A stretch of 21,965 bases of DNA from Bacillota bacterium. Lineage in GTDB: Bacteria > Bacillota > Clostridia > Lachnospirales > Lachnospiraceae. Below the pieces are notes generated by a model. It did no database searches. It saw nothing but the letters and a program-made list of their open reading frames with translations, and was not told the origin of the DNA. The DNA is taken from the NCBI GenBank assembly GCA_023399455.1, contig JAEWPN010000164.1, positions 1 to 21,965 on the forward strand, written 5' to 3'. This document shows, piece by piece, positions 7,236 through 14,917 of this stretch. Every line of letters begins with the position of its first letter. Position 1 is the first letter of the stretch. Both the position numbers and the translations under genes were made by a program.

Positions 7236-7855
7236 CTTGCAGTCTCCTTACTATGAAACAATATTCCTCTGTCGATTCCAAGGATATTAGCCGTTATTCC
7301 GGGCAGTAAGTTGAGATTCTGCGGTATGTTATTGATAGGGGCCTCTGTACCTGAACTTAATGAGCCTAATGCTCCGCTAATAATAAAGCTTGCGTAAAAA
7401 TGTGGATCATCCAAAGAAAACAAATCTTCTTCCATTCCCATTTTCAAAACGTCTTCCAAATAAGGAGTTATAACGGTGGTCATTCTTTTTGTCAGCTTAT
7501 AAATCATAACGCCGTTTGAGGGGTGAAAAAATGCGTCCATCCCCAATGTCTTACTTGACATTTGCTTGATTAAGTCCATCATTTCCGAAAATTTGCCAAC
7601 AAAAGTGCTGTTAGCATTGTCGAGTATCTCAATGATAGCCTTTTCATAATCATCGGCCCATTTTTCAACAAGCGTTTCCAATAACAATTCTTTACTTTCA
7701 AAGAACTGATAAAATGTACCCTTTGCACCTTTTACGGCATTCATTATGTCACTTATGGAAGTTTTATCATATCCATTGGCAGTGAAAAGATTTTGGGCCG
7801 CATTTATGATTTCTTGTGTCCACTGTTCAGATGTTTTTTTTACAGGACGTGCCAC
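7232..7855 (-). CDS. TetR-family regulator, divergent from the HMA-TauE/SafE gene
   Basis: A 207-aa TetR regulator. The helix-turn-helix is at about residues 25-50 (TSISDIMNAVKGAKGTFYQFF, with the usual TFYxxF), followed by a helical ligand-binding domain. The preferred start is GTG at 7855-7853, because GAGGTG lies 6 bases upstream; a GTG at 7864 is the alternative and would overlap that ribosome binding site. A near-consensus promoter and two TGAC-N5-GTCA palindromes lie between it and the divergent membrane-protein gene, so it probably represses both. It overlaps the following 57-aa cysteine-rich gene by ATGA. The inducer is unknown; metal stress is suggested by context only. Confidence 0.88.
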   Translation of the reverse strand: MARPVKKTSEQWTQEIINAAQNLFTANGYDKTSISDIMNAVKGAKGTFYQFFESKELLLETLVEKWADDYEKAIIEILDNANSTFVGKFSEMMDLIKQMSSKTLGMDAFFHPSNGVMIYKLTKRMTTVITPYLEDVLKMGMEEDLFSLDDPHFYASFIISGALGSLSSGTEAPINNIPQNLNLLPGITANILGIDRGILFHSKETAR

Positions 7856-7878
7856 AGGATTCACCTCACAATCATTAT

Positions 7879-7891
7879 TGACTTTAAGTCA
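7879..7891. promoter_or_regulatory. Candidate TetR operator 1
   Basis: Perfect palindrome TGACTTTAAGTCA, 24 bases before the tetR start and directly at the predicted transcription start of the leftward promoter. The flanks (ATTAT on one side, TTAATAAT on the other) match those of site 2 in reverse. Confidence 0.6.
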
Positions 7892-7897
7892 TTAATA

Positions 7898-7926
7898 ATT
7901 TTACTACTCGATCCAAGCGATGTCAA
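7898..7926 (-). promoter_or_regulatory. Sigma-70 promoter for tetR and the cysteine-rich gene
   Basis: Read on the minus strand: TTGACA (7926-7921), a 17-base spacer, TAAAAT (7903-7898). Operator 1 follows the -10 directly and operator 2 lies 8 bases upstream of the -35, an arrangement suited to autorepression. Confidence 0.75.
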
Positions 7927-7934
7927 TATGTTAA

Positions 7935-7947
7935 TGACTATTGGTCA
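7935..7947. promoter_or_regulatory. Candidate TetR operator 2
   Basis: Palindrome TGACTATTGGTCA, matching site 1 as TGAC-N5-GTCA and sharing its flanks (TTAA and ATAATT) in inverted orientation. Centre-to-centre distance to site 1 is 56 bases. It overlaps a TTGGTC that could be the -35 of a rightward promoter (possible -10 TAAAAT at 7966-7971) for the HMA-TauE/SafE gene. Confidence 0.55.
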
Positions 7948-8042
7948 ATAATTTTTTATTTATTTTAAAATTTTTTTATCTCCATAACTTCTACAAATTT
8001 GTTTCATATACTCATGCCATAAGATTAAAAGGAGGACGCCAA

Positions 8043-9896
8043 ATGAAATCAGGTGTAAAATCCAAAACATTGCGAATCGGCGGCATGACTTGTGTTAACT
8101 GTCAGAATAAAATCGAAAAAAAACTGCGAAATACCGCAGGCATACAATCCGCTACGGTAAGTTATAATGCAGGGACTGCCGACGTCACATATGATACGGA
8201 CATTATTTCTTTAAAAGATATTATTTCAGTAATTGAACGACTGGATTATGAGGTGTTGATGGGAAATGATAAGGGGGCATCGGGAAACAGCCGCACAGTA
8301 GGGCTGCTTCTTATAATTTTTTCCCTCTATATTTTCATACAGCAGTTTGGCCTTTTGAATTTGCTCGTTCCAAGCCAGCTCGCGGAAGCAAATATGGGAT
8401 ATGGGATGCTTTTTGTTATAGGCCTGATTACATCTGTGCACTGTGTGGCCATGTGCGGCGGCATTAATCTGTCTCAGTGTATTCCGGGGAGGCCTCTTGA
8501 AGAGGAAAGCAGTCGTTTCGCTTTTCTCAGACCGGCATTTTTATATAATTTCGGACGAGTAATCTCATATACAATAGTAGGATTTATTGTCGGAGCACTG
8601 GGATCGGTGTTTACTTTTTCCAATACGATGCAGGGAGCCTTGAAGCTGGCGGCTGGAGTCTTCATGGTAATTATGGGAATCAATATGCTGGGAATTTTTC
8701 CATGGCTTCGCAGACTCAATCCGAGAATGCCCAGGGTATTTGCCCGAAAAATCAATGCGGAAAAGGGAAAAAGTAAAAGTCCTCTTATTGTAGGTCTTTT
8801 AAACGGATTAATGCCTTGCGGTCCTTTGCAGGCGATGCAGATTTATGCCCTTTCCACCGGAAACGCTTTTGCGGGAGCGATGTCGATGTTCTTGTTCAGC
8901 ATGGGAACCGTACCTTTGATGTTCGGACTTGGTGCGGTAGGAACGGCACTTGGCAAAAAGTTCACTAATAAGATAATGACTGCCGGAGCGGTGCTGGTGG
9001 TGGTGTTAGGTTTGTCCATGTTTTCCCAAGGTGTGAATCTGGCGGGAATTTATCAGCCCTTGTCCTTTGCCAAGGAAGGCGGCAGCGAACAAACAGACGT
9101 CGTGGGCGAGAAAACAGAGGATGGAGAGCAGGTAGTAAACAGTACGCTTTCCTCCGGCAGGTATCCCGATATCACTGTTCAGGCAGGGATGCCGGTAAAA
9201 TGGGTTATTGACGCACCACAGGGCAGTATCAACGGATGCAACAACGAAATATATATTCGGGAATATGGTATTCAGCACAAATTTACAGAGGGTGAAAACA
9301 TTATAGAATTTACCCCTGAAGAAACGGGAACCTTCCAGTATACCTGCTGGATGGGGATGATCCGCGGTACCATTACTGTTGTGGAGGGAGGGGATGATGA
9401 TTCTTCGGAACCCATCGCTTTTGACAGTACTCCGCCCGCCCCTGAGCCGGAAGTCTCCGACTATGTGATACCTGTAGAAAATATTGTCATAGCGGAGCCC
9501 ATAATAGACGACTCAGGCAACGATATGCAGCAAATAACCATAACTTTGACGGACGACGGTTTTCAGCCGGCAGTTGCAATTGTTCAGACAGGCATGAATG
9601 TATTATGGAACATTGACAATCAGTCCGCGAGCGGACAGGGATTGGATCAAATAATTGCTCCGGCATATTACGCCCAGCTTTCATTAGCAAAGGGTGAGAA
9701 TTCCTTGTACTTTTTGCCTTCGGCGGATTTCGAGTTCTATGACGGAAGCAATCAGTTCTTTGGATATATAAAGGTAGTGGACAGTCTGGATAATATTGAT
9801 CTGGAAGCTGTAAAGGCGGAGGTCTCTTCTTACGAGACGCTTGTGTATCCGCAGGAATACTTTACGCAGGCGGTGGGTGCATCATGCTGTCAATGA
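8043..9896 (+). CDS. HMA - TauE/SafE (DsbD_2-like) - double cupredoxin membrane protein
   Basis: A 617-aa multidomain membrane protein. The start at 8043 follows AAAAGGAGGACGCCAA; the open frame runs 34 codons further upstream, through the promoter region. Residues 8-72 are a heavy-metal-associated domain with GMTCVNC (C17, C20). Residues about 85-335 are a membrane domain of about seven segments with HCVAMC (133-138) and LNGLMPCGPLQAMQ (253-266), typical of the TauE/SafE-DsbD_2 family near copper genes. Residues about 370-447 are a cupredoxin domain ending CWMGM (435-439); many relatives have CxMHM, so one His ligand is replaced by Gly and the upstream His position is GCN (C399). Residues about 495-580 are a second cupredoxin-like fold with no visible ligands. 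The tail ends ASCCQ. Likely role: moving copper or electrons from the cytoplasmic HMA domain to an external cupredoxin. Confidence 0.88.
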   Translation: MKSGVKSKTLRIGGMTCVNCQNKIEKKLRNTAGIQSATVSYNAGTADVTYDTDIISLKDIISVIERLDYEVLMGNDKGASGNSRTVGLLLIIFSLYIFIQQFGLLNLLVPSQLAEANMGYGMLFVIGLITSVHCVAMCGGINLSQCIPGRPLEEESSRFAFLRPAFLYNFGRVISYTIVGFIVGALGSVFTFSNTMQGALKLAAGVFMVIMGINMLGIFPWLRRLNPRMPRVFARKINAEKGKSKSPLIVGLLNGLMPCGPLQAMQIYALSTGNAFAGAMSMFLFSMGTVPLMFGLGAVGTALGKKFTNKIMTAGAVLVVVLGLSMFSQGVNLAGIYQPLSFAKEGGSEQTDVVGEKTEDGEQVVNSTLSSGRYPDITVQAGMPVKWVIDAPQGSINGCNNEIYIREYGIQHKFTEGENIIEFTPEETGTFQYTCWMGMIRGTITVVEGGDDDSSEPIAFDSTPPAPEPEVSDYVIPVENIVIAEPIIDDSGNDMQQITITLTDDGFQPAVAIVQTGMNVLWNIDNQSASGQGLDQIIAPAYYAQLSLAKGENSLYFLPSADFEFYDGSNQFFGYIKVVDSLDNIDLEAVKAEVSSYETLVYPQEYFTQAVGASCCQ

Positions 9897-9965
9897 GAAT
9901 AGATGTAGCAGCTCTGATGACTGAACTGTTACGAATAGATACCACGGTAGAAAGGAGTTGACAGC

Positions 9966-10082
9966 ATGGATTTATTATTGAGCCACTGGCACTGTATCGT
10001 ACCGGCAGCAGCGATTTTAATCGGGATACTTCTGGTAGGACGCAATAAAAAGCAAGGCGATGACGAGACAACTTTAAAATGA
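9966..10082 (+). CDS. 38-aa membrane peptide with HWHC motif
   Basis: A short gene missed by length cut-offs. ATG at 9966 is preceded by AAAGGAG at a good distance (8-9 bases), and the frame ends at TGA 10080-10082. The product starts MDLLLSHWHCIVP, has one hydrophobic segment at about residues 10-25 (IVPAAAILIGILLVG) and a charged cytoplasmic-type tail (RNKKQGDDE). The HWHC cluster at the membrane edge (residues 7-10) is a plausible copper or iron ligand set. It lies 69 bases after the HMA-TauE/SafE-cupredoxin gene and 30 before the DUF2318 lipoprotein gene, in the same direction. A small subunit of that complex is inferred; function is unknown. Confidence 0.65.
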   Translation: MDLLLSHWHCIVPAAAILIGILLVGRNKKQGDDETTLK

Positions 10083-10112
10083 CAAAATAAGAAGTCAAAA
10101 GGAGAAAAGAGA

Positions 10113-10742
10113 ATGTTTTCATTTAACAGGAAAGTAGCTATGAAATCCAACAGAAAAAATAATGAAATAACGGAAGAAAAAAAAGAAAAGAAATTCAGAA
10201 AAGGTGCAGCATGTATAGTTTTGATACTTTTACCCACACTTTTATTGGCGGCTTGCGGACAGAAAAATAATGCGGTTTCTGAAACCGAAACGGCAAAAGC
10301 GCAGCAGTCTGTAGAAGAAAGTACTCCGCAGGCTGTAGAAGAAAGCACTTCGCAGTCTGAAGAAACGGAAGCATCGACGGGTGAGGATTTGATCATTCCC
10401 GTGTCAGATATTACGGAGGAAGCTTCTTTTTACCCGGTTACGGTGGACGGAATCGACATGGAGATCATAGCGGTCAAGGCCTCTGACGGAAGCATCCGTA
10501 CGGCTTTTAATACTTGTCAGATATGTTACAATTCCGGCAGAGGCTATTATAAGCAGGATGGTGACAAGCTGGTATGCCAAAACTGCGGTAATCAGTTCCC
10601 GATGGAGCAAGTGGAAGTAGAAGCCGGCGGATGCAACCCATGGCCGATTTTCGATGAAAACAAAACGGTAACGGATGACTCCATTACTATATCGTACAGC
10701 TTTTTGCAAGAATCAGAGCAAATATTCGCTAACTGGAAATAA
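10113..10742 (+). CDS. DUF2318/FtrD-like cysteine-rich lipoprotein
   Basis: A 209-aa predicted lipoprotein. A long basic N-region (about 30 residues) precedes a hydrophobic segment and the lipobox LAAC with lipidation at C48; a shorter start at ATG 10140 would give a more normal signal peptide, but AAAAGGAG favours 10113. A Ser/Glu/Gln linker with a short internal repeat (VEESTPQA, VEESTSQS) follows at about 64-88. The folded domain (about 92-209) carries C135-QI-C138, C155-QN-C158-G and C174 in GGCNPWPI, the pattern of the DUF2318 (FtrD-like) family, proposed to bind Fe-S or another metal in membrane-associated iron/copper systems. It follows the cupredoxin protein and the 38-aa peptide in one direction; these likely act together on the outer face of the membrane. 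Confidence 0.85.
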   Translation: MFSFNRKVAMKSNRKNNEITEEKKEKKFRKGAACIVLILLPTLLLAACGQKNNAVSETETAKAQQSVEESTPQAVEESTSQSEETEASTGEDLIIPVSDITEEASFYPVTVDGIDMEIIAVKASDGSIRTAFNTCQICYNSGRGYYKQDGDKLVCQNCGNQFPMEQVEVEAGGCNPWPIFDENKTVTDDSITISYSFLQESEQIFANWK

Positions 10743-10771
10743 GAATAATATTTCACTTTTTTTACAAAAGA

Positions 10772-11116
10772 TTAAGGTTGAATGTGCATGGAACAGTTTA
10801 CCTCAATACCGTTGTTTTTAAGATAATCGGAGCCCCAGCCATACATGGCCAGTAAAATAGGGCGAATGCTCATACCCAGTTCGGTAAGGGAATATTCCAC
10901 TTTAGGAGGCACAACCGGATATACCTTGCGGCATATCAAATCGTCTTCCTCCAATTCCCGAAGCTGCTGGGTGAGCATTTTAGGCGTAGCCTGCGGAATA
11001 AGTTTACGCAGTTCCCCAAAGCGAAGCGTGGAATCGATCAAATGCCAGAGAATAAGAGCTTTATATTTTCCCCCAATCATTTTAAGGGTAATTTCTACGG
11101 GACAATTATAAACCAT
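10772..11116 (-). CDS. HxlR-family winged-helix regulator
   Basis: A 114-aa MarR-like HxlR regulator with the typical core: [45 protein letters not shown] and the wing VEYSLTELG. It keeps the conserved N-terminal cysteine (C5, in YNCPVE), which in HxlR members such as HypR and YodB senses thiol-reactive or oxidative stress; C62 and C108 are also present. AGGAGG lies 9 bases before the ATG. It is divergent from copA, with a promoter and palindromes in the shared 291-base region, so it could control copA, itself, or both. Response to copper-driven thiol stress is inference. Confidence 0.9.
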   Translation of the reverse strand: MVYNCPVEITLKMIGGKYKALILWHLIDSTLRFGELRKLIPQATPKMLTQQLRELEEDDLICRKVYPVVPPKVEYSLTELGMSIRPILLAMYGWGSDYLKNNGIEVNCSMHIQP

Positions 11117-11163
11117 AACAGCATACCTCCTTTATTATTTAAATATAAACAATTATTTGAATT

Positions 11164-11192
11164 ATGATACAACGCCGGCAAACAAAGGTCAA
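11164..11192 (-). promoter_or_regulatory. Promoter for the HxlR gene
   Basis: On the minus strand TTGACC (11192-11187), 17 bases, TATCAT (11169-11164). An inverted repeat CCGGCA (11175-11180) / TGCCGG (11194-11199) is centred on the -35, placed like a repressor site. Confidence 0.65.
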
Positions 11193-11215
11193 GTGCCGGA
11201 AAGCTGAAAAAAACA

Positions 11216-11245
11216 TTACAGTACCTTTTCAGGTACTATTATACA
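11216..11245 (+). promoter_or_regulatory. copA promoter with an 18-bp palindrome filling the spacer
   Basis: TTACAG (11216-11221) and TATACA (11240-11245) are 18 bases apart, and the palindrome AGTACCTTTTCAGGTACT (11220-11237; 7-bp arms, 4-base centre) fills the spacer. An operator between -35 and -10 fits metal-responsive control. The TACC-N6-GGTA core recalls CsoR-type sites but lacks the G-tract; the adjacent HxlR or the downstream OmpR-type regulator are other candidates. The predicted transcript would have a leader of about 155 bases before copA, in which no clear riboswitch is seen. Confidence 0.55.
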
Positions 11246-11407
11246 ATAAAGTGCGTAGTTGCAAAAAGAATTATTTGCGTTAAAATGAAATTATGATAAA
11301 AGCAACTGCCAAATGGTAATCCTGCAAATGCATGATAATTATGGGCTTTGTAATAGTCAAAAGTCTAAGATATGCAGATATGGATATAGAAAGGAGATAA
11401 ATACAAG

Positions 11408-13894
11408 ATGGAAAGTCGAGTATTAGACATACGTGGCATGACCTGTGCGGCTTGTGCCGGGAGAATTGAAAAAACTGTCCGCAAGCTGGACGGCATCGGT
11501 CAGGCGAATGTAAATCTTGCCAGCGAGAAGTTGTTTGTTGAGTATGACAACGCTTTGATCGAACTGGATGACATTAAGAACAGAGTGACGAAAATAGGCT
11601 ATGAGGTGGTGGAAAAAGCCGCCAGCCAGAATGTAACAATCCCTATTGGAGGGATGTCCTGCGCAGCCTGCGCAAAGAGAGTGGAAAAGGCAGTTGGAAA
11701 GCTGGAGGGTATAGAAAGCGTATCGGTAAACTATGCCACCGAAAAAGCTTCTGTGTCCTATTTTCCCCATCAGGTACGGCTTTCCGCTATTCGTGAAGCT
11801 ATTGAAAAAGCCGGATATCAGGCTTTGGAAGTGAATAAGGCGGATGCGGCCGACGAGGACAGAATACGAAAGCAGAAGGAGATACGTACTCTTTGGACGA
11901 AGTTCATCGTTTCTGCAGTGTTTTCTCTTCCGCTGTTATATATAGCGATGGCTCCCATGATTCAGTTCGTGCGCCTTCCATTTCCTGCAGCGCTGAACCC
12001 CATGCAGTTTCCTTTGATTTATGCGATGCTGCAAATCATACTGGTCGCTCCGGTCATCGGCGTGGGTTACAAATTTTATGTGATAGGATTTAAGGCTCTC
12101 TGGCAGAGAAGTCCGAATATGGACTCTCTTATCGCGGTAGGAACTACATCTGCAGTTATTTACAGCGCTTATAATGTATTTCTGATTGCAAAAGGAAATT
12201 CGCATGCGGTAGAGTCCCTCTATTTCGAGACAGCAGGGGTCATCATAACCCTGATTCTTCTTGGAAAATCGTTGGAAGCGGTATCCAAGGGACGTACCGG
12301 AGAGGCCATTAAGAAGCTGATGGGGCTGGCTCCCAAGACGGCGATTATTATTCATAATGGCGTAGAAAAGGAAATACCGATCGATGAAGTGGAAGTAGGA
12401 GACATCATTGTTGTAAAGCCCGGTGCGAAGATACCTGTTGACGGAACGGTAATCGAGGGTAACACAGCAATTGATGAATCGATGCTTACCGGCGAGAGTA
12501 TGCCGGTTGATAAAAAGGCGAACGATGAGGTCTATGCCGCATCCATCAACACAACCGGAACCATTCGCTTCCGTGCGGAAAAGGTCGGAAGCAATACGGT
12601 GCTGGCACAGATCATCAAGCTGGTGGAGGATGCGCAGGGATCAAAGGCGCCCATCGCTCAGATGGCGGATATTGTATCCGGCTATTTCGTGCCGGTAGTC
12701 TGCCTCATTGCCCTTCTGGCAGGAACGGCATGGTTCTTTGGAACGGGCGGAGATGTGAAGTTTGCGCTGACCATTTTCATTTCGGTGCTGGTAATTGCGT
12801 GCCCTTGTGCGCTGGGTCTTGCGACACCGACGGCCATTATGGTCGGCACGGGAAAGGGTGCGGAGAACGGTATTTTGATAAAGGGCGGCGAAGCGTTGGA
12901 AATCGCTCATAAAATCAATACCATCGTATTCGATAAGACGGGTACGATTACGGAAGGAAAGCCCACCGTTACGGATATACTGGCGGCGGCGGGAACGAAA
13001 GAAGAGCAGCTTCTTCAAATCGCAGCTTCGGCGGAAAAAAGCTCCGAGCATCCTCTTGGGCAAGCGATTGTGTCCAAGGCAGAAGCAAAAGGGTATGATA
13101 TTCTTAAAGTGGATAACTTTACGTCTATTACGGGGCGCGGCATCGAGGCACTGATAAGTGGCCAGACCGTTTTGGCAGGCAACCGTAAGCTGATGGAGGA
13201 AAAAAATATAGACTTAAAGGATTTCGAATCTGTTTCCGACCGTCTGGCTGAGGAAGGCAAGACTCCGATGTATATAGCGCTTGACGGTGAATTAGCAGGT
13301 ATTATCGCCGTGGCGGACGTAGTAAAGCAAAGCAGCAGGGCAGCCATTGACAGCCTTCATAAAATGGGCATCGAGGTAGCGATGATTACCGGCGACAACA
13401 AGAGAACCGCTGCAGCCATCGCCCGTCAGGTAGGTATTGACCGCGTCCTTGCGGAGGTACTTCCTCAGGATAAGGCCAGCGAGGTGAAGAAGCTTCAGGA
13501 AATGGGGCGTAAGGTTGCTATGGTAGGTGACGGAATCAATGATGCTCCGGCATTAGCTCAGGCGGACATTGGTATTGCGATCGGCTCCGGTACGGACGTG
13601 GCGATGGAAAGCGCAGATATCGTGCTCATGCGCTCCGATCTTATGGATGTTCCTACTGCAATTCATTTGAGTAAAAAGACAATTTTAAATATAAAGGAAA
13701 ATCTTTTCTGGGCCTTTGGTTATAACGTAATCGGTATTCCGGTTGCCGCCGGCTTACTCTACTTGTTCGGCGGTTCGCTACTTAACCCGATTTTTGCAGC
13801 AGCGGCCATGAGCTTAAGCTCAGTTTCCGTATTGACTAATGCCTTGCGATTAAAGCGATTCAAGCCGGTTACGGTGAAAGGAGAAGTGAATTAA
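11408..13894 (+). CDS. copA: Copper-exporting P1B-type ATPase
   Basis: An 828-aa Cu+-transporting ATPase (P1B-1), full length. Two N-terminal HMA domains carry GMTCAAC (10-16) and GMSCAAC (82-88). The membrane part has the CPC ion-binding motif (C465-P-C467, in VIACPCALGLATP). The actuator domain has TGES (361-364), the phosphorylation site is DKTGT (D509), the P1B-specific SEHPLGQ has H548-P549, and the hinge GDGINDAP is present. The C-terminal membrane segment has YN and MSLSS motifs (FGYNVIG; AAMSLSSVSV), diagnostic of Cu+ specificity. It would pump Cu+ out of the cytoplasm, loaded by CopZ encoded downstream. AAAGGAG is 11 bases before ATG. The next gene begins 1 base after the stop. Confidence 0.97.
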   Translation: MESRVLDIRGMTCAACAGRIEKTVRKLDGIGQANVNLASEKLFVEYDNALIELDDIKNRVTKIGYEVVEKAASQNVTIPIGGMSCAACAKRVEKAVGKLEGIESVSVNYATEKASVSYFPHQVRLSAIREAIEKAGYQALEVNKADAADEDRIRKQKEIRTLWTKFIVSAVFSLPLLYIAMAPMIQFVRLPFPAALNPMQFPLIYAMLQIILVAPVIGVGYKFYVIGFKALWQRSPNMDSLIAVGTTSAVIYSAYNVFLIAKGNSHAVESLYFETAGVIITLILLGKSLEAVSKGRTGEAIKKLMGLAPKTAIIIHNGVEKEIPIDEVEVGDIIVVKPGAKIPVDGTVIEGNTAIDESMLTGESMPVDKKANDEVYAASINTTGTIRFRAEKVGSNTVLAQIIKLVEDAQGSKAPIAQMADIVSGYFVPVVCLIALLAGTAWFFGTGGDVKFALTIFISVLVIACPCALGLATPTAIMVGTGKGAENGILIKGGEALEIAHKINTIVFDKTGTITEGKPTVTDILAAAGTKEEQLLQIAASAEKSSEHPLGQAIVSKAEAKGYDILKVDNFTSITGRGIEALISGQTVLAGNRKLMEEKNIDLKDFESVSDRLAEEGKTPMYIALDGELAGIIAVADVVKQSSRAAIDSLHKMGIEVAMITGDNKRTAAAIARQVGIDRVLAEVLPQDKASEVKKLQEMGRKVAMVGDGINDAPALAQADIGIAIGSGTDVAMESADIVLMRSDLMDVPTAIHLSKKTILNIKENLFWAFGYNVIGIPVAAGLLYLFGGSLLNPIFAAAAMSLSSVSVLTNALRLKRFKPVTVKGEVN

Positions 13895-13895
13895 T

Positions 13896-14621
13896 ATGAA
13901 GAAAAATGTAAAAATTATTATTGCAGCAGCGGTTGCTGTGGTGGTTGTAGCGGCCTTCCTGCTCGTTCTTGTTAACACGGCAGACAGCAGTCTGGATGTG
14001 ATCGGAAAGGGCTCCAGCACTTCTTTTGCAGAGGTTTTGCAAAAGATACCGGAGCGTGTTAAAATAGATGATGAGAACAGCGGCTATAGTCTGGAAGCAC
14101 CGGATGATACGGTACGTTTTATATGGAGCGGAGATTACAGCAGGAGTCCTCTCTACGATGCAATGCTTGAATTCGATGTACAGCCTTTTCTCGATGCGGG
14201 ACTGGATGCAGGAAAGCTGCCGGACAATTATACCTTGTCCGGAGATAAGCTACTGGCCGGAGTGAAGTTCGAGGACGGGAACGTCAAGGAAGGCGTAGCG
14301 GCTACTCCCCTTGCTGCCTATGAGAGGATCGTGGATCAGCATAGAGACAGAATAAACTATCATTCCGCCATGGACCACTTCGGTGTGAAGCTGGATGGAG
14401 GAAATATGTTCGAGTGGGCGAAGGATATGGATACGAATACGGTAACGGGCGATGTTCAGGATAAGGATATTGTATTCGTATTGGATCCCGAGGCGCTGAT
14501 AGAGGCAGGCGTTTCTCCTGAAAAAGTGGAAGGCTGGGCGTATGCTACGGTAAAGGTCGAAGAAAACGGGAAGATGGTAGAAGTGTACAAATTTTTAAAA
14601 CCCTTTGACTTAAATGAATAA
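13896..14621 (+). CDS. Membrane-anchored extracytoplasmic protein of unknown function
   Basis: A 241-aa protein starting 1 base after the copA stop, with AAAGGAG inside the copA end, so it is surely co-transcribed and probably co-translated with copA. A basic MKKNVK start and a hydrophobic stretch (about residues 6-28) form a signal anchor; the remaining about 210 residues would lie outside. They are soluble, acidic, have no cysteine, and contain mixed alpha/beta-looking segments (VRFIWSGDY, YHSAMDHFGVKLDGGNMFEWA, DIVFVLDPEALIEAG). No known metal motif is obvious, although His and Met occur together in HSAMDHF. I do not recognise the family. Its position between copA and copZ suggests a copper-related partner, perhaps an outer acceptor for CopA. 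Confidence 0.85.
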   Translation: MKKNVKIIIAAAVAVVVVAAFLLVLVNTADSSLDVIGKGSSTSFAEVLQKIPERVKIDDENSGYSLEAPDDTVRFIWSGDYSRSPLYDAMLEFDVQPFLDAGLDAGKLPDNYTLSGDKLLAGVKFEDGNVKEGVAATPLAAYERIVDQHRDRINYHSAMDHFGVKLDGGNMFEWAKDMDTNTVTGDVQDKDIVFVLDPEALIEAGVSPEKVEGWAYATVKVEENGKMVEVYKFLKPFDLNE

Positions 14622-14684
14622 AAGCGAACTGAAAATAAACGAACTAAAAATGTACTGAAGTAAACAAATAGGAGGTTTTCCAAG

Positions 14685-14894
14685 ATGGAAAAAGTGATTT
14701 TGAATGTGGATGGTATGTCCTGCGAGCATTGCGTAAAGGCTGTTAACGGCGCGGTAGGCGCTTTGCCGGGTGTATCCGGTGTAGTTGTGGATTTGGAAGG
14801 CAAGACGGTAGCGGTAGAATTCGATGCTTCCAAGGTGTCCGTAGATGAAATTAAAGCAGAAATCGAAGACCAGGGCTACGATGTAGTCGCATAA
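14685..14894 (+). CDS. copZ: CopZ-like copper chaperone
   Basis: A 69-aa single HMA domain with the metal site GMSCEHC (residues 10-16, ligands C13 and C16) and full ferredoxin-like length. CopZ proteins carry Cu+ in the cytoplasm and hand it to the HMA domains or membrane site of CopA. TAGGAGG lies about 11 bases before ATG. It is in the copA direction, with a 63-base gap after the unknown 241-aa gene, and is followed 23 bases later by the response regulator. Confidence 0.95.
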   Translation: MEKVILNVDGMSCEHCVKAVNGAVGALPGVSGVVVDLEGKTVAVEFDASKVSVDEIKAEIEDQGYDVVA

Positions 14895-14917
14895 TCGATT
14901 TGAGAAATGGAGCTGTT

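Noticed and set aside
7941..8042. Upstream in-frame extension of the HMA-TauE/SafE protein
   Set aside because: It overlaps the promoter and operator region; the strong AAAAGGAGG site is placed for ATG 8043, where the HMA domain begins.
9884..9961. 25-aa open frame overlapping the end of the HMA-TauE/SafE gene
   Set aside because: Starts inside the previous gene with only a weak GGTGGG in front, is very short and has no metal motif; cannot be supported without conservation data.
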